A stretch of 64,000 nucleotides of DNA from positions 54,706-118,705 of the forward strand of contig JAPEVC010000111.1 of the NCBI GenBank assembly GCA_027946555.1, written 5' to 3'. This DNA comes from Gnomoniopsis sp. IMI 355080. Lineage: Eukaryota; Ascomycota; Sordariomycetes; Diaporthales; Gnomoniaceae. Under the pieces are notes generated by a model that worked only from the letters and a program-made list of their open reading frames with translations, did not search any database and was not told where the DNA came from. The position numbers were made by a program, and so were the translations under genes. This document shows positions 34,864-47,140 of the stretch, piece by piece (the stretch's first letter is position 1; every line of letters starts with the position of its first letter).

Positions 34864-36493
34864 TGTGCTTTGAGATGTCGAGGGTCGCGGTCAGGTTGAT
34901 GATGGTGGGGGGGATTTCAGATTGGTGGGCTTGAAGATTGGGTATAAATGGGATTACTGAGGGTGCATCGCATGCAGAAGTCAGGTGCGCTCAGGCGCAT
35001 TTCACGTAAAAGACCGTATTGTGACGTTGAAGAGGCGAATCTAGAGGACGTGAGGTGAAGTCGGGGTGTCATTATCGCAAGAGGTCGCATTAGAAGTCGA
35101 GGTGGAAAGCTGTCAAAAAAAAGCGGGATCCACCTGGACTTCCTACTTAGTACTGCGTCTAGGTGGACTAGCAGTGCTGCCAGACTGGCCTAGCATGTGA
35201 CAAATCGGGCCATTTTGCCAGGGTCCGGGTCCAAGCCGAGCACTTTCGTTGGTCTTGCTGGAGAGGGTGGTCGAACCTTTGTACTAAAGACAGTCCCTGC
35301 TGTGACGCATCTTCAATAAGGCTGTACTCCGTGGCATGCATTGCGTCTCGAGGTCATACCAATGTCATTGCGGTGAGTCTATTATGGGACCACCGTGGAA
35401 GAGTTGGCATGTGATAATGGCTGGCAAAACAAATGCACACCGTGAGCTACCTGCAAAGTGTATCCCCGGATAAGTGCCCGGAGGTGCTGTATTTACACGG
35501 GTCCCGATATACCAGCGAGAAAAGAGATGGAACATGAAAAGAGGGGTCTCACCAAGGTTGTTGTCAAAATCAATCGAGTACAGTTGCGCCGTGCGACTCC
35601 TTTCTCAACGAAAGCTCTATGAGCAAGTCGCGTGTCCATAGGATGGGTGTGTATCTCCGCAGTAGGTACGTACCTGGGTATGCACTTGGTATATACAGTA
35701 CCTACTCTGCCCACCAGGTTGCAATAACTCCTACCTACCTGCAAGACGACAATATTGAAACTATGGCCTGCTAATAAGCCTTGAAAGTCCTCCTCTCCAC
35801 CGGAATTAAACGGAGATCATGTACAGGCTACTTCGTAAAACAGTTCGGTACCAAGTCAGCTGGCGGGAAGAGGGGGGGAAACCAAGTGGTGCGGAATATT
35901 GGGTGGCTGGTTCGAACAATTGGGGTTGCAATTGTATCAAACATCTTGTTCAAGGACTACAGTATTCCCCGTTCGTTTGCAAGACCTGTCAGATGCTCTT
36001 CACAAGGCTAGAGATCAAGTTTGTCGACAACATTTTGACTTACACATGAATTCGGTATGCTATCGGAGCTTGGACCAAGTTCTACAGTATAAGAAGCCAA
36101 GGTGTAGCGTGTTCGTGCGGGCCGCAAGCCTTGGTTGCTGCGCAACGGACAGTAAATGTTTGTGGAGCAAAACGCAGCCTCCAACCTCCAACATTGCGAC
36201 TCTTTGCACGCACACACGCACGCACGCACGTACCGAGTAACGATCGGTCAAGCCTGGACTCCACCAAACAAATTGAATTTCGATGTGCTGCACCTCTGAC
36301 CCAGGCCTCCCCCACCTGCAGCTGCACCCACCTAGACTGGCTTAATTACTTCTCGAATCGCTCCGTCCCCTCCCCTCCGACTTCATCCTGTCTTCTTTCA
36401 AAGCATCGCTTCCTGGGGCTCCGCTCCTCGCCACCTTCTTCCTGTTCAATACCGTCCTACCCCAAATACGCATTGTTAGCCACCGGTATATCA
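34864..36493. other. Divergent intergenic region
   Basis: About 1.6 kb between the starts of the acyltransferase and kinesin genes. Holds an ACGC/ACAC simple repeat at 36207-36231 and a pyrimidine-rich leader of about 180 bp before the kinesin ATG. No gene recognised. Confidence 0.5.
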
Positions 36494-39400
36494 TGGACAA
36501 TCACGCGGAGAATGCGGTATGTTTGGCCTGGCCTGTGACCTGGCACACTAGAATCGCCCTCAATCTATCCGACTTACTGACTTCTTGTCGCGTCCAGCCC
36601 TTTCGCGCTTCGCAGATTCGTCCTCCAGGAAGTCGCTTACCAGCACCCAACCTGAGGCCTGGCACCCTCACCGAATTCACCGAATCGCAAACCAATTCCA
36701 GGCCACAGACCTCCATGCCGCCGCCGTCCGGGATTAAGCGGCCCCAGTCGGGGCACGGTAGGTCGACAACATTGCAGCAAAGGGCGAAACGAGACAACCA
36801 CACTGACAACTCAGCCCGAATAGCACCGCAGCCTGATGCGAAACAGCGAAAGACCCTGATAGAAAGAGCAGCCGAATATCCTACCTCTGCTACTCCTGCG
36901 CCAAGGACAATCAACAAAGGCGTCTCACTTGCGTCACAGTCTGGAGTAAGTTCTGCCTGCCATGCTTTGTCAAGACGGTGTCTTTGAGCATCTCCCTCCA
37001 TCCACAATATCTCGCTCGGAAGACATGCGCATTTCGAACGCCTTTATCAGGCTGGGCTCCCGGCGCCCTTCTTGCAACCGACGAAAGCCCTGCTCCTTGT
37101 ATCTTTTGAACGGCTACCGGCGCACATAACAATGTGTTCCCTTCAAGGCGTAATGGCAGCGGTCTTCCCGTCACGGCGCTCACAGGACTTGTCAAGCAGA
37201 CAGGTTCTGGACAGCGAAGAAGAGTGTGACTTGCACCCCTCGCGCCTTGCCTGTCACTCCGAGATGAAAGAATACGACTTGTGTGACTTGGGTGATATCA
37301 TCGAGCTGCGCTGTTGTGGAGATGTCCGTTATGCTGGAGATGGAATATTCGGGTCCGTTTTATGTGGAGGAAAGCTGACCTTCTTTCTGACAGATCAAAC
37401 CGCCTTCAACTACAACAGGACTCTCACGCCACCAGTCCTCAGCTTCGATGTCCTCCATTCACTCCCGCAACCCTGGCAGTCTCGCCCAGAGTGTTGGAAC
37501 CGGCATTGGTCGATCGAATTCCACGGTCTCGCGAGCTCAGACGTCCATGTCCTTCCATCAATCCACAAACACGAGACAGCGAGCCAACACTCGTGTACGA
37601 CCGCAGACAGCCATGAGCACCCGCAACAAGGAGGAACCTCCCAGCCCAGAAAAACAGAACTGTATGATGCCGCCCCTTTCTGTTTCCGATTCTGTCCAAA
37701 GTCGAAAGATCAGAAAAATTGCTTCAACGCAAGCGTTAAGACAGCAGGCCTCGACGTCAAGGAGAGAAATCTCCATCAGCACCATGATGGGAGAACTCAG
37801 CCTTAAAGACGAACGTGCGTACGACAGTATTTCATCGCGAAGTCAAGTGATTTCAACCAAAGAGGACTGTCCCCTTGCTCCCGCTCCCATTTCTCCATGT
37901 CCATCAAGCGAGCACATGGACACCGTCACCCGCAGACGATCGCAGATGGAGGAAGCTGCGACATTCTCCGTGTCACAGCAAGAGGTCTGTGGGAACGGCA
38001 TAGTGCCGCCGCCCAAGACTCCTCACACCGCGCGAGATGCCCTACGGGTGCTTGACGATTTCGGGGGAAAGCTTCTGGCTTCAACCAAGAAGTACACGTC
38101 TCCAGCAAAGTCTTCTTCCAAAGTACGTCAATTTCTAACTAAGGATTCTAACACACGTGCATTCACAGCCTGGGATATGGATGAGCGCTTGATCGAGGTC
38201 GAGGCGCAGTTCAAGCAAATGAAAGAGGTTATGAACGTTTCATTGAAAGACAAGACGCATATGGAGGAGGTGATCGAGATGGCCAAGGCGAGAAGTAGGT
38301 ATTCATTACATGGGCCTTCATCGTTATAGTTAAGTTAACAACATCCAGCTAACGACCTCGAGCGCGATCGATGCCGACTGGACGAGAAGAACACGGCGCT
38401 TCAGAGTGAATTAGACGTTGTGCGACAACAGATGACAAAGCTGACAGTAGATCTGGACCAAGAGCGTAGATCACACAAATATGAACTCGAGGACCACGAT
38501 CGAGCTCACCGGATTCAGCTCGAGGAGCTTCAAAAGGCATTGCGAGATGAGACGCAACGTCTTGAACGCAAACATCAAGAAGAATTAGAAGCGCTTGAGC
38601 GGCAACACCGCGCTGAAACAGAGGACGAAAAGCACCAGAATGCACGAGAGCTCGAAGTCCTGAAGGCCAGGCTTGGATCAGAGCAACAAGATCTGGCTAA
38701 AACCCTCAAAGACAGAGACTATGAAATCCAGGATTTCCGCGGCCAGATCGAGAGTCTGAATTCTGACCTCGATCTGGAACGCACTCAGAAAGGTCATTTG
38801 CAAAAGCAGCTCGACGATCTCATTGGCACCAATGCTACACTTGAGGGCACCATTCGTTCGCTAAAGGCCCAGCTATCTTTCCTGGAATCAGGACAAAAGG
38901 CGCAGTCAGACTCCTTTGCTGAGATGGAGGCCAGAATGCAAGTCGCGCTGAAGAACGCAGACGACGCACGCCAGAAGTTGATCAAAGAGGAGACCGAGCG
39001 CCGAGTGCTGTTCAACAAGTATCAGGAGCTGAAAGGCAATATCCGGGTCATGTGCCGTGTTCGACCTGTGCTCGAGAGCTCCGAAGGCACCACTGCCGAG
39101 CTTGACTATCCAGACGAGAAGACATCATCCCAGATTTCCGTCAAGGGGCCGGAAGTGAAGAACGCTCTTGGCAAGGCGAGCGCGAAGCTGTACCCTTTCG
39201 AATTCGATCGGGTCTTCACTCCTCAGGTTCACAACGAAGAGATCTTTGATGAGATCTCTCAGCTGGTACAAAGCGCCCTGGACGGTTACAATGTGTGCAT
39301 CTTCTGTTACGGTCAGACCGGCTCCGGCAAGACTTACACCATGTCATCGCCTGATGGTGTCATCCCGCGAGCCACCAAGATGATCTACGAGACAGTGAAC

Positions 39401-40149
39401 CAGTTGAAGGAGAAGTCGTGGACCTACACCATGGAAGGAAGCTTTATTGAAGTTTACAACGAGGAACTCAACGATCTTCTTACTCCAGCAAAGGAGCAAG
39501 ATCCCAAGAACAAGCCTGATATCAAGCATGACGAGATCCGAAAGACCACCACGGTGGTGAACTGCAAGACCGTCACGCTCGACTCGGAGAACACTGTCGA
39601 GCTCATGCTCAACGAAGCCCAGAAGAACCGCTCCGTGGCTGCGACCAAATCCAATGAGAAGTCTTCTCGGTCGCACTCCGTCTTTACCTTGAAGCTGGTG
39701 GGCGAGAATTCGGCTACTCATGAGCGCTGTGAGGGCACGCTGAATTTGGTCGACCTGGCTGGCTCGGAACGGCTGAAGCAGTCTGGTGCTGAGGGTGACC
39801 GGATGAAGGAGACTCAGAATATCAACACGAGCTTGAAGTCCCTTGGGGATGTGATTGAGGCTCTCGGAACCGGCCGTCATGTGCCATACCGGAACTCGAA
39901 GCTCACGTACCTGTTGAGGTACTCTCTGGGTGGGAATTCCAAGACGCTCATGTTTGTGATGGTGTCGCCACTGGAGGCGCATTTGAATGAGACATTATCA
40001 AGTTTGAGGTTTGCCACGAAGGTAAGTCAGCTATGTTCAATGCTGCAGGATCCATGAATGGACCAGTGGGCTAAGCTAAAACGTGACAGGTACACAACAC
40101 CCACATCGGCACGGCCAAGTCTACGAAGAAGTCCAAGGTCGACTCATGA
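36494..40149 (+). CDS. klpA: Kinesin-14 (Kar3/KlpA type), C-terminal motor
   Basis: Predicted 1001 aa from exons 36494-36517, 36598-36945, 37394-38294, 38349-40021 and 40090-40149. The N-terminal ~400 residues are Ser/Arg/Pro-rich and probably bind microtubules. From about 395 to 640 there is a long heptad-type coiled coil for dimerisation. The neck ELKGNIRVMCRVRP (about 650-663) leads straight into the motor: P-loop GQTGSGKT (about 746), switch I NEKSSRSH, switch II DLAGSE. A C-terminal motor with this neck is specific for the minus-end-directed kinesin-14 family, which acts in spindle assembly, pole focusing and karyogamy. The last exon encodes a short basic tail. Intron 2 is 448 nt, far longer than the others; a missed small exon is possible. 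FLTKDSNTRAFTAWDM is coding although it contains intron-like GT...CAG signals. Confidence 0.93.
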
Positions 40150-41292
40150 TTGTCCAAAGGGGCGTATTGAAAACCAAATGTCCAAAGTAGCTTGGAATAT
40201 ATGGCAGTGTATAAAGAATAGTGACAGGGCAAAGGGCGTTGGATGATGATACCAAAGAAGTCATGTTTTTCTCTTCAATGCGCTCTTCCGGTTTCTAGGC
40301 TCGTTGTGGTCGCATTGAATGCGATGAGGTCCGGTCATCGCGTCCATGTGCTTGGAGCATGATTGTTTGTTTCTTTCGGGGTGACGGTGGGCCTTCCAAC
40401 ACCTACCGAGAAGGCACCGTCGATTGGATTTGTGGCTTGAGGTTGCTTTTCGTTTGCTTTCCAGGAGTGCCAGGCTTCATGACTTATGACGAATAGATCA
40501 ACCAAACTAATACCTGGAGTACAAATAGAGTTTGATCGAAGATAAATCCCGTCTGAACTCGAGTGGGCTCAGAACGGAAACGGGCTGGGCGAGATAGATG
40601 TCGACGATGGTGAATCGCCGGGGACTACTTGAGCGTAAGCCAGCACTAGATTATGTTGCGGAACAGCGAGTATTTGATTGTGCGAATACAATGTTCACCA
40701 CATCAGTCCTGATGTCATTCTCAATTTATATGGCAATGACTATGTGTGCTTTGTGAAAGGGTGTATTGATTCTTGCCAAGAAACCTCCTCCTGCAAAGCA
40801 ATACTGGGCAACTCAGAGCATAGCACTTTGTTCGTCAAAGCTGCTGCTGGTGGTGCTGGCCCTGCGGCCTTCCGTTTGAGGTGAGTAAAAGTTGTGCACT
40901 TAGCCTAAGGCAGCCAAATATAACAAGACGCTATGTTGGCCATACCAGGTAGTTAGTTGAGATGGGTGTTCGGCACAGGGTAAATGAACCACAACACTTA
41001 CAGACGAATCGGCACTGGAACCGATATCGAACTCGGTAGCTTGTGTCTCGAATAGGCAGGTCGGTTGAATCGGAGCACACCAAGCTGATGACGAGCATAT
41101 GCAGCTGTCCCACAGTATTTTCGACGTGCCGTGACTCTTTGAGGTAATAGGACTCTCTGATCATATTCAGGCTGCAGAATTAGCATTTAGGCATATATAG
41201 GGGTTTAGCTAACTTGTATTTCATTCTCTCAACATGGGAAGCATCCCGTTCGTGGTGCTCCATCCACCATCAGACCCTCAAACACTAACACC
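40150..41292. other. Intergenic region
   Basis: About 1.1 kb between tandem genes; 3' flank of the kinesin and promoter of the sedolisin. Only short frames. No repeat or RNA gene recognised. Confidence 0.5.
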
Positions 41293-43639
41293 ATGAAGAC
41301 TTGCATGGTGAGCATTGCGCTGTGCTTCAGCGCTACCGTAGTAGCTGCTACAAGCCAACTATTACAACGAGGTTTGTACAGTAGCAATTTCCACTGCTCA
41401 CAAATGTCATGGTTGCAATGATGAATGACAGTTTTCCTAGACCACTATGCTGTACATGAGGAGCGATCACAGATAAGCCCAAGATGGATGAAGCGCAATA
41501 GGGTGTCACGGACCAAGATATTGCCTGTCAGGATTGGCCTGACCCAAAATCTGGACCGTGCTGAGGAGCATCTCCTCGACATTTCCCACCCGCATTCGCC
41601 CAATTATGGCCGATTGTGGACATCAGACCAGGTGATTGAGGCTTTCCAGCCCAGCGAGACGGCCGTGCAAGCGGTCAGGGACTGGCTCGCCGTTCACGGC
41701 ATCACTGAAGGTGTCGTGCAATCAGACAACAAGGCGTGGCTCGCATTCGATGCACCTGCATCCAAGGTGGAATCGCTTCTGGACGCCGAGTATTATGAGT
41801 ATGAGGATGCTCGAACAGGGGGAGTGCTGCCAGCATGCGACAAGTACCATGTCCCGGGCATCATTCAGGAGCACATTGACTACATCACGCCGGGCATCAA
41901 GCTGATGGCCCCTGTTGGCGGTGATGCGGCCGCGGGCGACGAGCTGAAGCGAAGGATGGGCCTGAAACGACGGATGAACAAGCATGCGAGAGCTCCGTTC
42001 AAGGTGCAGAAGCAAAACTCCAACGATCTTCTCCAGCAATTGCAACGCTCTGGCGGTAGTAACGATAGTCTCAGCACCTGCGACGTTGTTATCACGCCAG
42101 CATGTGTCGCTGCATTATACAAGATACCGGCCGGTTCTCTGGCCAACCCCTCGAACTCGATGGGAATCTTCGAGGCAGAACTTCAATACTGGGACCAAGA
42201 GGACCTCGATTTGTTCTTCTCAAATTTCACGCCGCGGATCCCCAATGGCACGCATCCTCTGAACAAGGAGATTGATGGCGGAGTCGCGACAACGACCAAC
42301 ATTTCGGAAGCCGGTGGCGAGTCCATGCTAGACCTGGAACTTGCGTACCCCATCGTCTATCCGCAAACCATCACGGTATGGAACGTCGATGATATCCATT
42401 ATCAAACATGGGCCAACGACACGTACACCTGGGGGTTCAATACCCTTCTCGACGCCATCGATGGGTCATACTGCACCTACACAGCCTACAACGAAACCGG
42501 CGATGCACCAGGCATCGATCCCACGTACCCGGATCCTCAACCTGACGGCACCGGCTACAACGGCACCCTCCAATGCGGCGTCTACAAGCCGCCCAATGTC
42601 ATTTCCTTCTCGTACGGTGGCCAAGAAGCCGATGTGCCCATCGCGTATCAGAAGCGCCAGTGCAACGAGTATCTGAAGCTCGGCCTGCAAGGCGTCTCGT
42701 TCCTCTTTGCCTCGGGCGACTCGGGCGTGAGCAACTACCCGGAGCCCTACGGAGACGACGGCCCAACCGGCTGTCTTGGCCCCGATCTCAACATCTTCAA
42801 CCCAACGTGGCCCAACAACTGCCCGTGGGTGACCAACGTCGGCGCCACCAAGGTCTACCCCGGCTACACGGTCTTTGACAACGAGAGCGCCGTGTACGAC
42901 CCGGCGGGCTACCCGTATTCCGTCAACTATTCCTCCGGGGGCGGCTTCAGCAACGTCTATGGCATACCGACGTACCAAGCCGCCGCGGTGGCGACGTTCT
43001 TTGCGGACCACGATCCGGGCTATCCGTATTACAGCGCGCTGGCACCGGATGAGCCGAACCCGGCGCTGCCGAACGTGACGGCTCTTGCTGGGAATACGGG
43101 CGGCATCTATAACCGCATCGGCCGTGGGATCCCGGATGTGGCTGCGAATGGTGACAACATTGCGACGTTTGTTGAGGGAGAGTTTGGCTTGTCTGGTGGG
43201 ACGTCGGCAAGCACGCCTATCTTCTCGGCGATTGTAAGTGTTGCTTTTCTTGTTATTCATCGACATGGGGCTCCTATAGATGCCTGTGGTGAGTGAACTG
43301 GCCTTGGCCGCTAATGTTTTGTGACGATACAGATCAACCGCATCAACGAGGAAAGGATAGCCGTTAACAAGACATCTGTTGGGTTCATCAATCCGGTGCT
43401 TTACCAGAATCCACAAGTGCTGAATGATAGTAAGTTTTCCCCAATGGCTCATGTCAGACTACTCCGTTAGAAAAGAAAAGTCCAGTCGCTAATTATAATG
43501 TCATCCTGTAGTTGTTAATGGTACCAATCCCGGATGTAACACCGTTGGATTCCCGGCTGTTGAAGGATGGGATCCAGTCAGTGGCCTTGGGACACCGAAC
43601 TTCCCCAAGATGTTGGAGTTGTTCTTGTCATTGCCTTGA
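41293..43639 (+). CDS. Secreted sedolisin / tripeptidyl-peptidase (S53)
   Basis: Predicted 701 aa from exons 41293-41371, 41432-43233, 43333-43429 and 43512-43639, all in phase. Exon 1 encodes the signal peptide (MKTCMVSIALCFSATVVA). An S53 propeptide follows (about 25-195; SHPHSPNYGRLWTSDQVIEAF), which is cut off on acid activation. The catalytic set of the family is visible: E323 and D327 in GGESMLDLE, D456 in FASGDSG, and Ser618 in SGGTSAS. The C-terminal GWDPVSGLGTPNF is the calcium-binding end. These are acid-active serine-carboxyl proteases, most releasing tripeptides from protein N-termini, secreted for nutrition in acidic surroundings. It is convergent with the MFS gene (224 bp). A 9-nt microexon inside intron 2 is possible but not needed. 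Confidence 0.93.
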
Positions 43640-43863
43640 TAACGGCTAGTTACTTCATTGATATCAATCGGCTCTACAATATAGCTTGGATGGTCAAATG
43701 CGTTGCATCTACATCATCACAATCCACCCATCTTTGCTTCTGGAGGCTAAGGGTCACACGTTCCCTTTGATCGAGATGCCGTGTAATTGGATGATTTTTC
43801 AAGCATTTGTCTAAGTTCTGTGAGACTCACACTGCTTTCCTCATGGTGACTCACTACCGGCTT

Positions 43864-45561
43864 TCACTCATCTCTCCTAGCCAAGTTTGAGTGTAGCTTG
43901 TGCTCCTTCATTAAAGAAACGCATACCAGTCCCACGATTGCCAAACCCAGCGTAGTCAACCACACACCTCTGAAGGCCTCCATAAATGAGGCAATAACGC
44001 CGTCTCTCCAACCTACGGGCAGATGCTTCAGCTCATCCAAGTCATCCCGGATCCTGCTGATCTCGTCCGTCGCACCGGGCTCCGAGCCAAACCGGCCCCA
44101 CAGACTTGCGATGAGAATGTTTTGATACACGACGGATGCGACGGTAATTCCCAATGTGGCGCCCACAGACCTAAAGGCATAGGTGGAGGATGTGATGACC
44201 GCTTGTTGCGAGTGATCAACAGCAGCAATGCAGGCCAAGAGAGTGACGGTGAGCATACCGCCGTAGCCTGCGCCTGCGAGGATGAAGGCGGGAAAGGGCA
44301 CCCAGCTCGGACTGTTGGCGTCCAGCGTCGACATAATGGCCGTTCCGGCCACGAAGGAGGTCAGGACGCAGATTCCGAGGGCGAGGTAACGGCCCGTCTT
44401 CTTCATGATCAGTCCACAGCCGATGGAAGAAAAGGAAACACCCAAGGAGCCAAAGAGGATCCTGAGGCCAGACTGAGTGGGTGAGTAGCCCAGGACTTGG
44501 AGATACATGGGCACGTAGAAGATGAGCGTCGTGTTCGCCATGGTGCAAACCAGGTTCGTGACGCAGGCGGTGAAGACTGTCCGATGGAGTAGAAGCCTGA
44601 CAGGAATGATAGGCTGGCCGTTTCGGTCCTCCCAAATGACAAAGCCGATGAGTAGGACCAATGAAAGAGGCAAAGTCGTCAGCACCAGAGGATCTGTCCA
44701 AGCCACAATGTTTCCTCCAGCATTGAGACCCAGCAGCAAAAATACCAGGAAAGCCATGATGAGAAATGCTCCCACAAAATCAATCCGAGATAGATAGGAC
44801 TTGTTAGATATCTTCGGAGGTACTTTGACAAGGAAGAAGACGAGTAGCCCCGAGACCACCACGACGGGCACCTGTACCAAGAAGGCGAGTCTCCAGCCCA
44901 TGGAGGAGTTGTCGTTGACCAAGCCACCAAAGACACCACCCAGCATGGACCCCAGGCCGAAGCAGATATTTCCAACGCCCTGGATAACCCCTCGCTTCCT
45001 CAGGGGGACCAGGTCCGATGCCAGGAATGTGGAGATGGACATCAAACCGCCGCCACCAATACCAGCGACCACACGACCAAAGATCATCATACCTGAGCTC
45101 TGAGCCAGACCACAGATGAGATTTCCAGCTGCAAAAAAGACATTGCTAAAAACGAGACCGGGGCCTCTGCCAAAGATGTCCGTCAACCGCCCCGAGATGG
45201 GCTGGCACGCCGCATTGGCGATCAGGTACCCGGCAGCCAGCCACGATAGCAAGCTCAGCGACTTGAACTCACTCGAGATGGGCGCCGATAGTGTGGCGAT
45301 GATGGTGGTGTCGATCGCACCGAGGAAGACGCCCACGTAAGCACTGGCTAAAATGATCCAGAGTCTTGCGCCCGAGATGTCGCTGGCGAGGACCGTTTGC
45401 TCCTCCTCCTCCCCCGCCCCCTCACGTACGGCCGAGGAGCCGTTCTGCTGCTGTTGGCTGCTTGTATGCCCGTTGAGGAGGGGTGTCGTTTCCTCATTGC
45501 GGGCGTCCTCGAGGGCTGGTGCTTGTCGCGGGTCGACGATGGCGTCATGACGTTGACTCAT
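43864..45561 (-). CDS. MFS transporter, vacuolar amino acid / DHA2 type
   Basis: Predicted 565 aa, no intron; the ATG at 45561 (MSQRHDAIVD) is preferred over one 30 bp upstream. A soluble N-terminus of ~70 residues contains EETTPLL, an acidic dileucine motif that in fungi directs proteins to the vacuole. About 14 hydrophobic segments follow, starting with LWIILASAYVGVFLGAIDTT, whose D-T-T-I motif and the later GRLTDIFGR loop are typical of DHA2/SMR-type drug:H+ antiporters. Closest well-known relatives are the yeast Vba and fission yeast Fnx1/Fnx2 vacuolar basic amino acid transporters. A role in moving basic amino acids or drugs into the vacuole is inferred; substrate not shown. Confidence 0.85.
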   Translation of the reverse strand: MSQRHDAIVDPRQAPALEDARNEETTPLLNGHTSSQQQQNGSSAVREGAGEEEEQTVLASDISGARLWIILASAYVGVFLGAIDTTIIATLSAPISSEFKSLSLLSWLAAGYLIANAACQPISGRLTDIFGRGPGLVFSNVFFAAGNLICGLAQSSGMMIFGRVVAGIGGGGLMSISTFLASDLVPLRKRGVIQGVGNICFGLGSMLGGVFGGLVNDNSSMGWRLAFLVQVPVVVVSGLLVFFLVKVPPKISNKSYLSRIDFVGAFLIMAFLVFLLLGLNAGGNIVAWTDPLVLTTLPLSLVLLIGFVIWEDRNGQPIIPVRLLLHRTVFTACVTNLVCTMANTTLIFYVPMYLQVLGYSPTQSGLRILFGSLGVSFSSIGCGLIMKKTGRYLALGICVLTSFVAGTAIMSTLDANSPSWVPFPAFILAGAGYGGMLTVTLLACIAAVDHSQQAVITSSTYAFRSVGATLGITVASVVYQNILIASLWGRFGSEPGATDEISRIRDDLDELKHLPVGWRDGVIASFMEAFRGVWLTTLGLAIVGLVCVSLMKEHKLHSNLARRDE

Positions 45562-46136
45562 CTTCGAAGGGGGAGACTGAAATATCAGCAATCCTCGTCC
45601 TCTTTTTAAGTTGAACTCGCGTTGAGTAAAAGAAATAAGAACAAAAATATGAAGCCAGCCGAAAGCTGTTGTGTGCGATGTATTATTTAAAATTGTGTGA
45701 AAGAGTTGTGCAGTTCTACGCCGATGTCAGGACGGGGACTTACACTTAAATATGGGTCCGGCAAAGTTGTGGATCCGAAAGCAGCATTACTAGGAATACC
45801 CCTGCTCATAACAAGCTGGACCCAGACTATCGGTAAGCGTTTGATGAGGGACGACATATGGGCCATTCTACTCTGTAGTACATACTATTTAGTAGTCCAG
45901 GTGGCATTTGGAGGACTAGGAAATGCATCATCAGATATGCGATGTATTGATATGATCTCCTGTGTAGCCACTCTCAGTTCGTCATAAAATGCTCGCAGGC
46001 AAGTACTACGTGAAGCTCATTAGCAGCAAATGCCAGGCCTCAGCCCGGCGGCGCACAACTGCCCCAATCCTCGCATAATCACAACGACTAGGAGACACGT
46101 TAAACAAAACCTCGGAACTCTCAACAAGTCAAGTTT
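45562..46136. other. Intergenic region
   Basis: 575 bp upstream of the vacuolar MFS gene and downstream of the Gly-rich membrane protein gene. No gene recognised. Confidence 0.55.
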
Positions 46137-46667
46137 TTAATCATCGAACTTTCCACCTTTAACCCCGTATCGCCATGCCATGTAACCAACTGTACCCACC
46201 ACGCTCCCAACCCCAGCAGCACCCACCAGTGCCCTCCAGCCCGCCGCCCTGAACGTTCCTGTGAGTGTGGAAGCTCCCAAGCCAGCAATTGCGCCGCCGT
46301 AGGTGAAGTCATCGCACTCAACTTGGCCCTTATTGTGCAGTAGTCTCCAGCTCCGGTCTTTCCATTCAATGTCTTCTCTACCTAGCATCCGGCCCACAAG
46401 AGCCACTGCAAGCAGCCCCGCGCCGACCGTCGTGCCTGTGCCTGCTGCACGGAGAAATCCCTGTGTCTGGGAGAAGTGTGGCACTATGGTCTTCGACGTT
46501 ATAGGTTTCGACGATCGGAAGCGCTGGAGCATGTCCCGTAGGACGGAGACACTGCCGCCGACGATTGCGCCTGTCGTTGCTCCGCGGGTCAGAACATGGA
46601 CGCCGAGGATCGTGCGTGACAATGGCTGATCTTCCGAGAATATTGTGCGCGGAAAGAAACGAGACAT
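46137..46667 (-). CDS. Small Gly-rich membrane protein (Tim17/DUF1757-like)
   Basis: Predicted 176 aa, no intron, starting MSRFFPRTIFSEDQPLSRT. Four glycine-rich hydrophobic stretches are visible: TTGAIVGGSVSV, TGTTVGAGLLAVALVG, YGGAIAGLGASTL and VGAAGVGSVVGTVGYMAW. The GxxxG/GxxxA packing and length resemble Tim17-type and DUF1757-type proteins of the mitochondrial inner membrane. A conserved WKDRSWRLLHNKGQ segment separates the two halves. I cannot assign a precise function; inner-mitochondrial location is an inference from the fold-like pattern and the basic N-terminus. Confidence 0.7.
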   Translation of the reverse strand: MSRFFPRTIFSEDQPLSRTILGVHVLTRGATTGAIVGGSVSVLRDMLQRFRSSKPITSKTIVPHFSQTQGFLRAAGTGTTVGAGLLAVALVGRMLGREDIEWKDRSWRLLHNKGQVECDDFTYGGAIAGLGASTLTGTFRAAGWRALVGAAGVGSVVGTVGYMAWRYGVKGGKFDD

Positions 46668-47140
46668 GGTCGTGGATGAGACCCGTTCGTTCCGTATGAA
46701 ATCTCACCCTCAGGATAAGGCAATGTTGGATGGATCTGTGAAGAGTTGCGTTGGAAGTCGCTTCCATACAGTTGAGTATCCTCATCCACCGCGAAAGGTT
46801 TCATACACGTGAACTCTTCAGCCTCTTCTTTCTGGTCACCCACGAAGAACATTAGCTATGTAGTCGTACGGTGGCATATGATGCTCATATTAATCCTTTG
46901 TGTCAGCCGGGAGGTCAGCATCAGTGCTGCGACCCACCCACACGGATGAATGCACTGCGCCGGACCCTTGTGCGGCCGAGCCAACAGCGTCACCCAATGC
47001 GAATGCGAGACGCACTAACTTGCACGCCAGCAGTCACCATCTTTTCGCCTTACATCAACTACGCCAAACAGAACCCATTCTCATTCACTATAGAGCTGAA
47101 CGTCGAAGGAAAACAAAAAGCCATTGAGCCCATCACAAAT
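46668..47140. other. Intergenic region
   Basis: 473 bp between two genes on the minus strand: promoter of the Gly-rich membrane protein gene and 3' flank of the epoxide hydrolase gene. Small frames only. Confidence 0.55.

Noticed and set aside
37072..37806. 244-codon plus-strand frame spanning kinesin intron 2 and exon 3
   Set aside because: Out of phase with the kinesin; the true exon 3 frame continues the Ser-rich tail expected of the family. Kept only as a remark on the long intron.
38123..38168. Intron-like GTACGT...CACAG segment of 46 nt in kinesin exon 3
   Set aside because: Removing it shifts the frame to an early stop; read through, it gives the conserved FLTKDSNT...FTAWD block.
43234..43332. 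9-nt microexon (ATGCCTGTG) inside sedolisin intron 2
   Set aside because: Would insert three residues between FSAI and INRINEER, which join naturally without it.
42466..43452. 328-codon minus-strand frame opposite the sedolisin gene
   Set aside because: Shadow of the strongly biased coding strand; product is Val/Arg-rich and unrecognisable, and the sedolisin catalytic motifs are on the plus strand.
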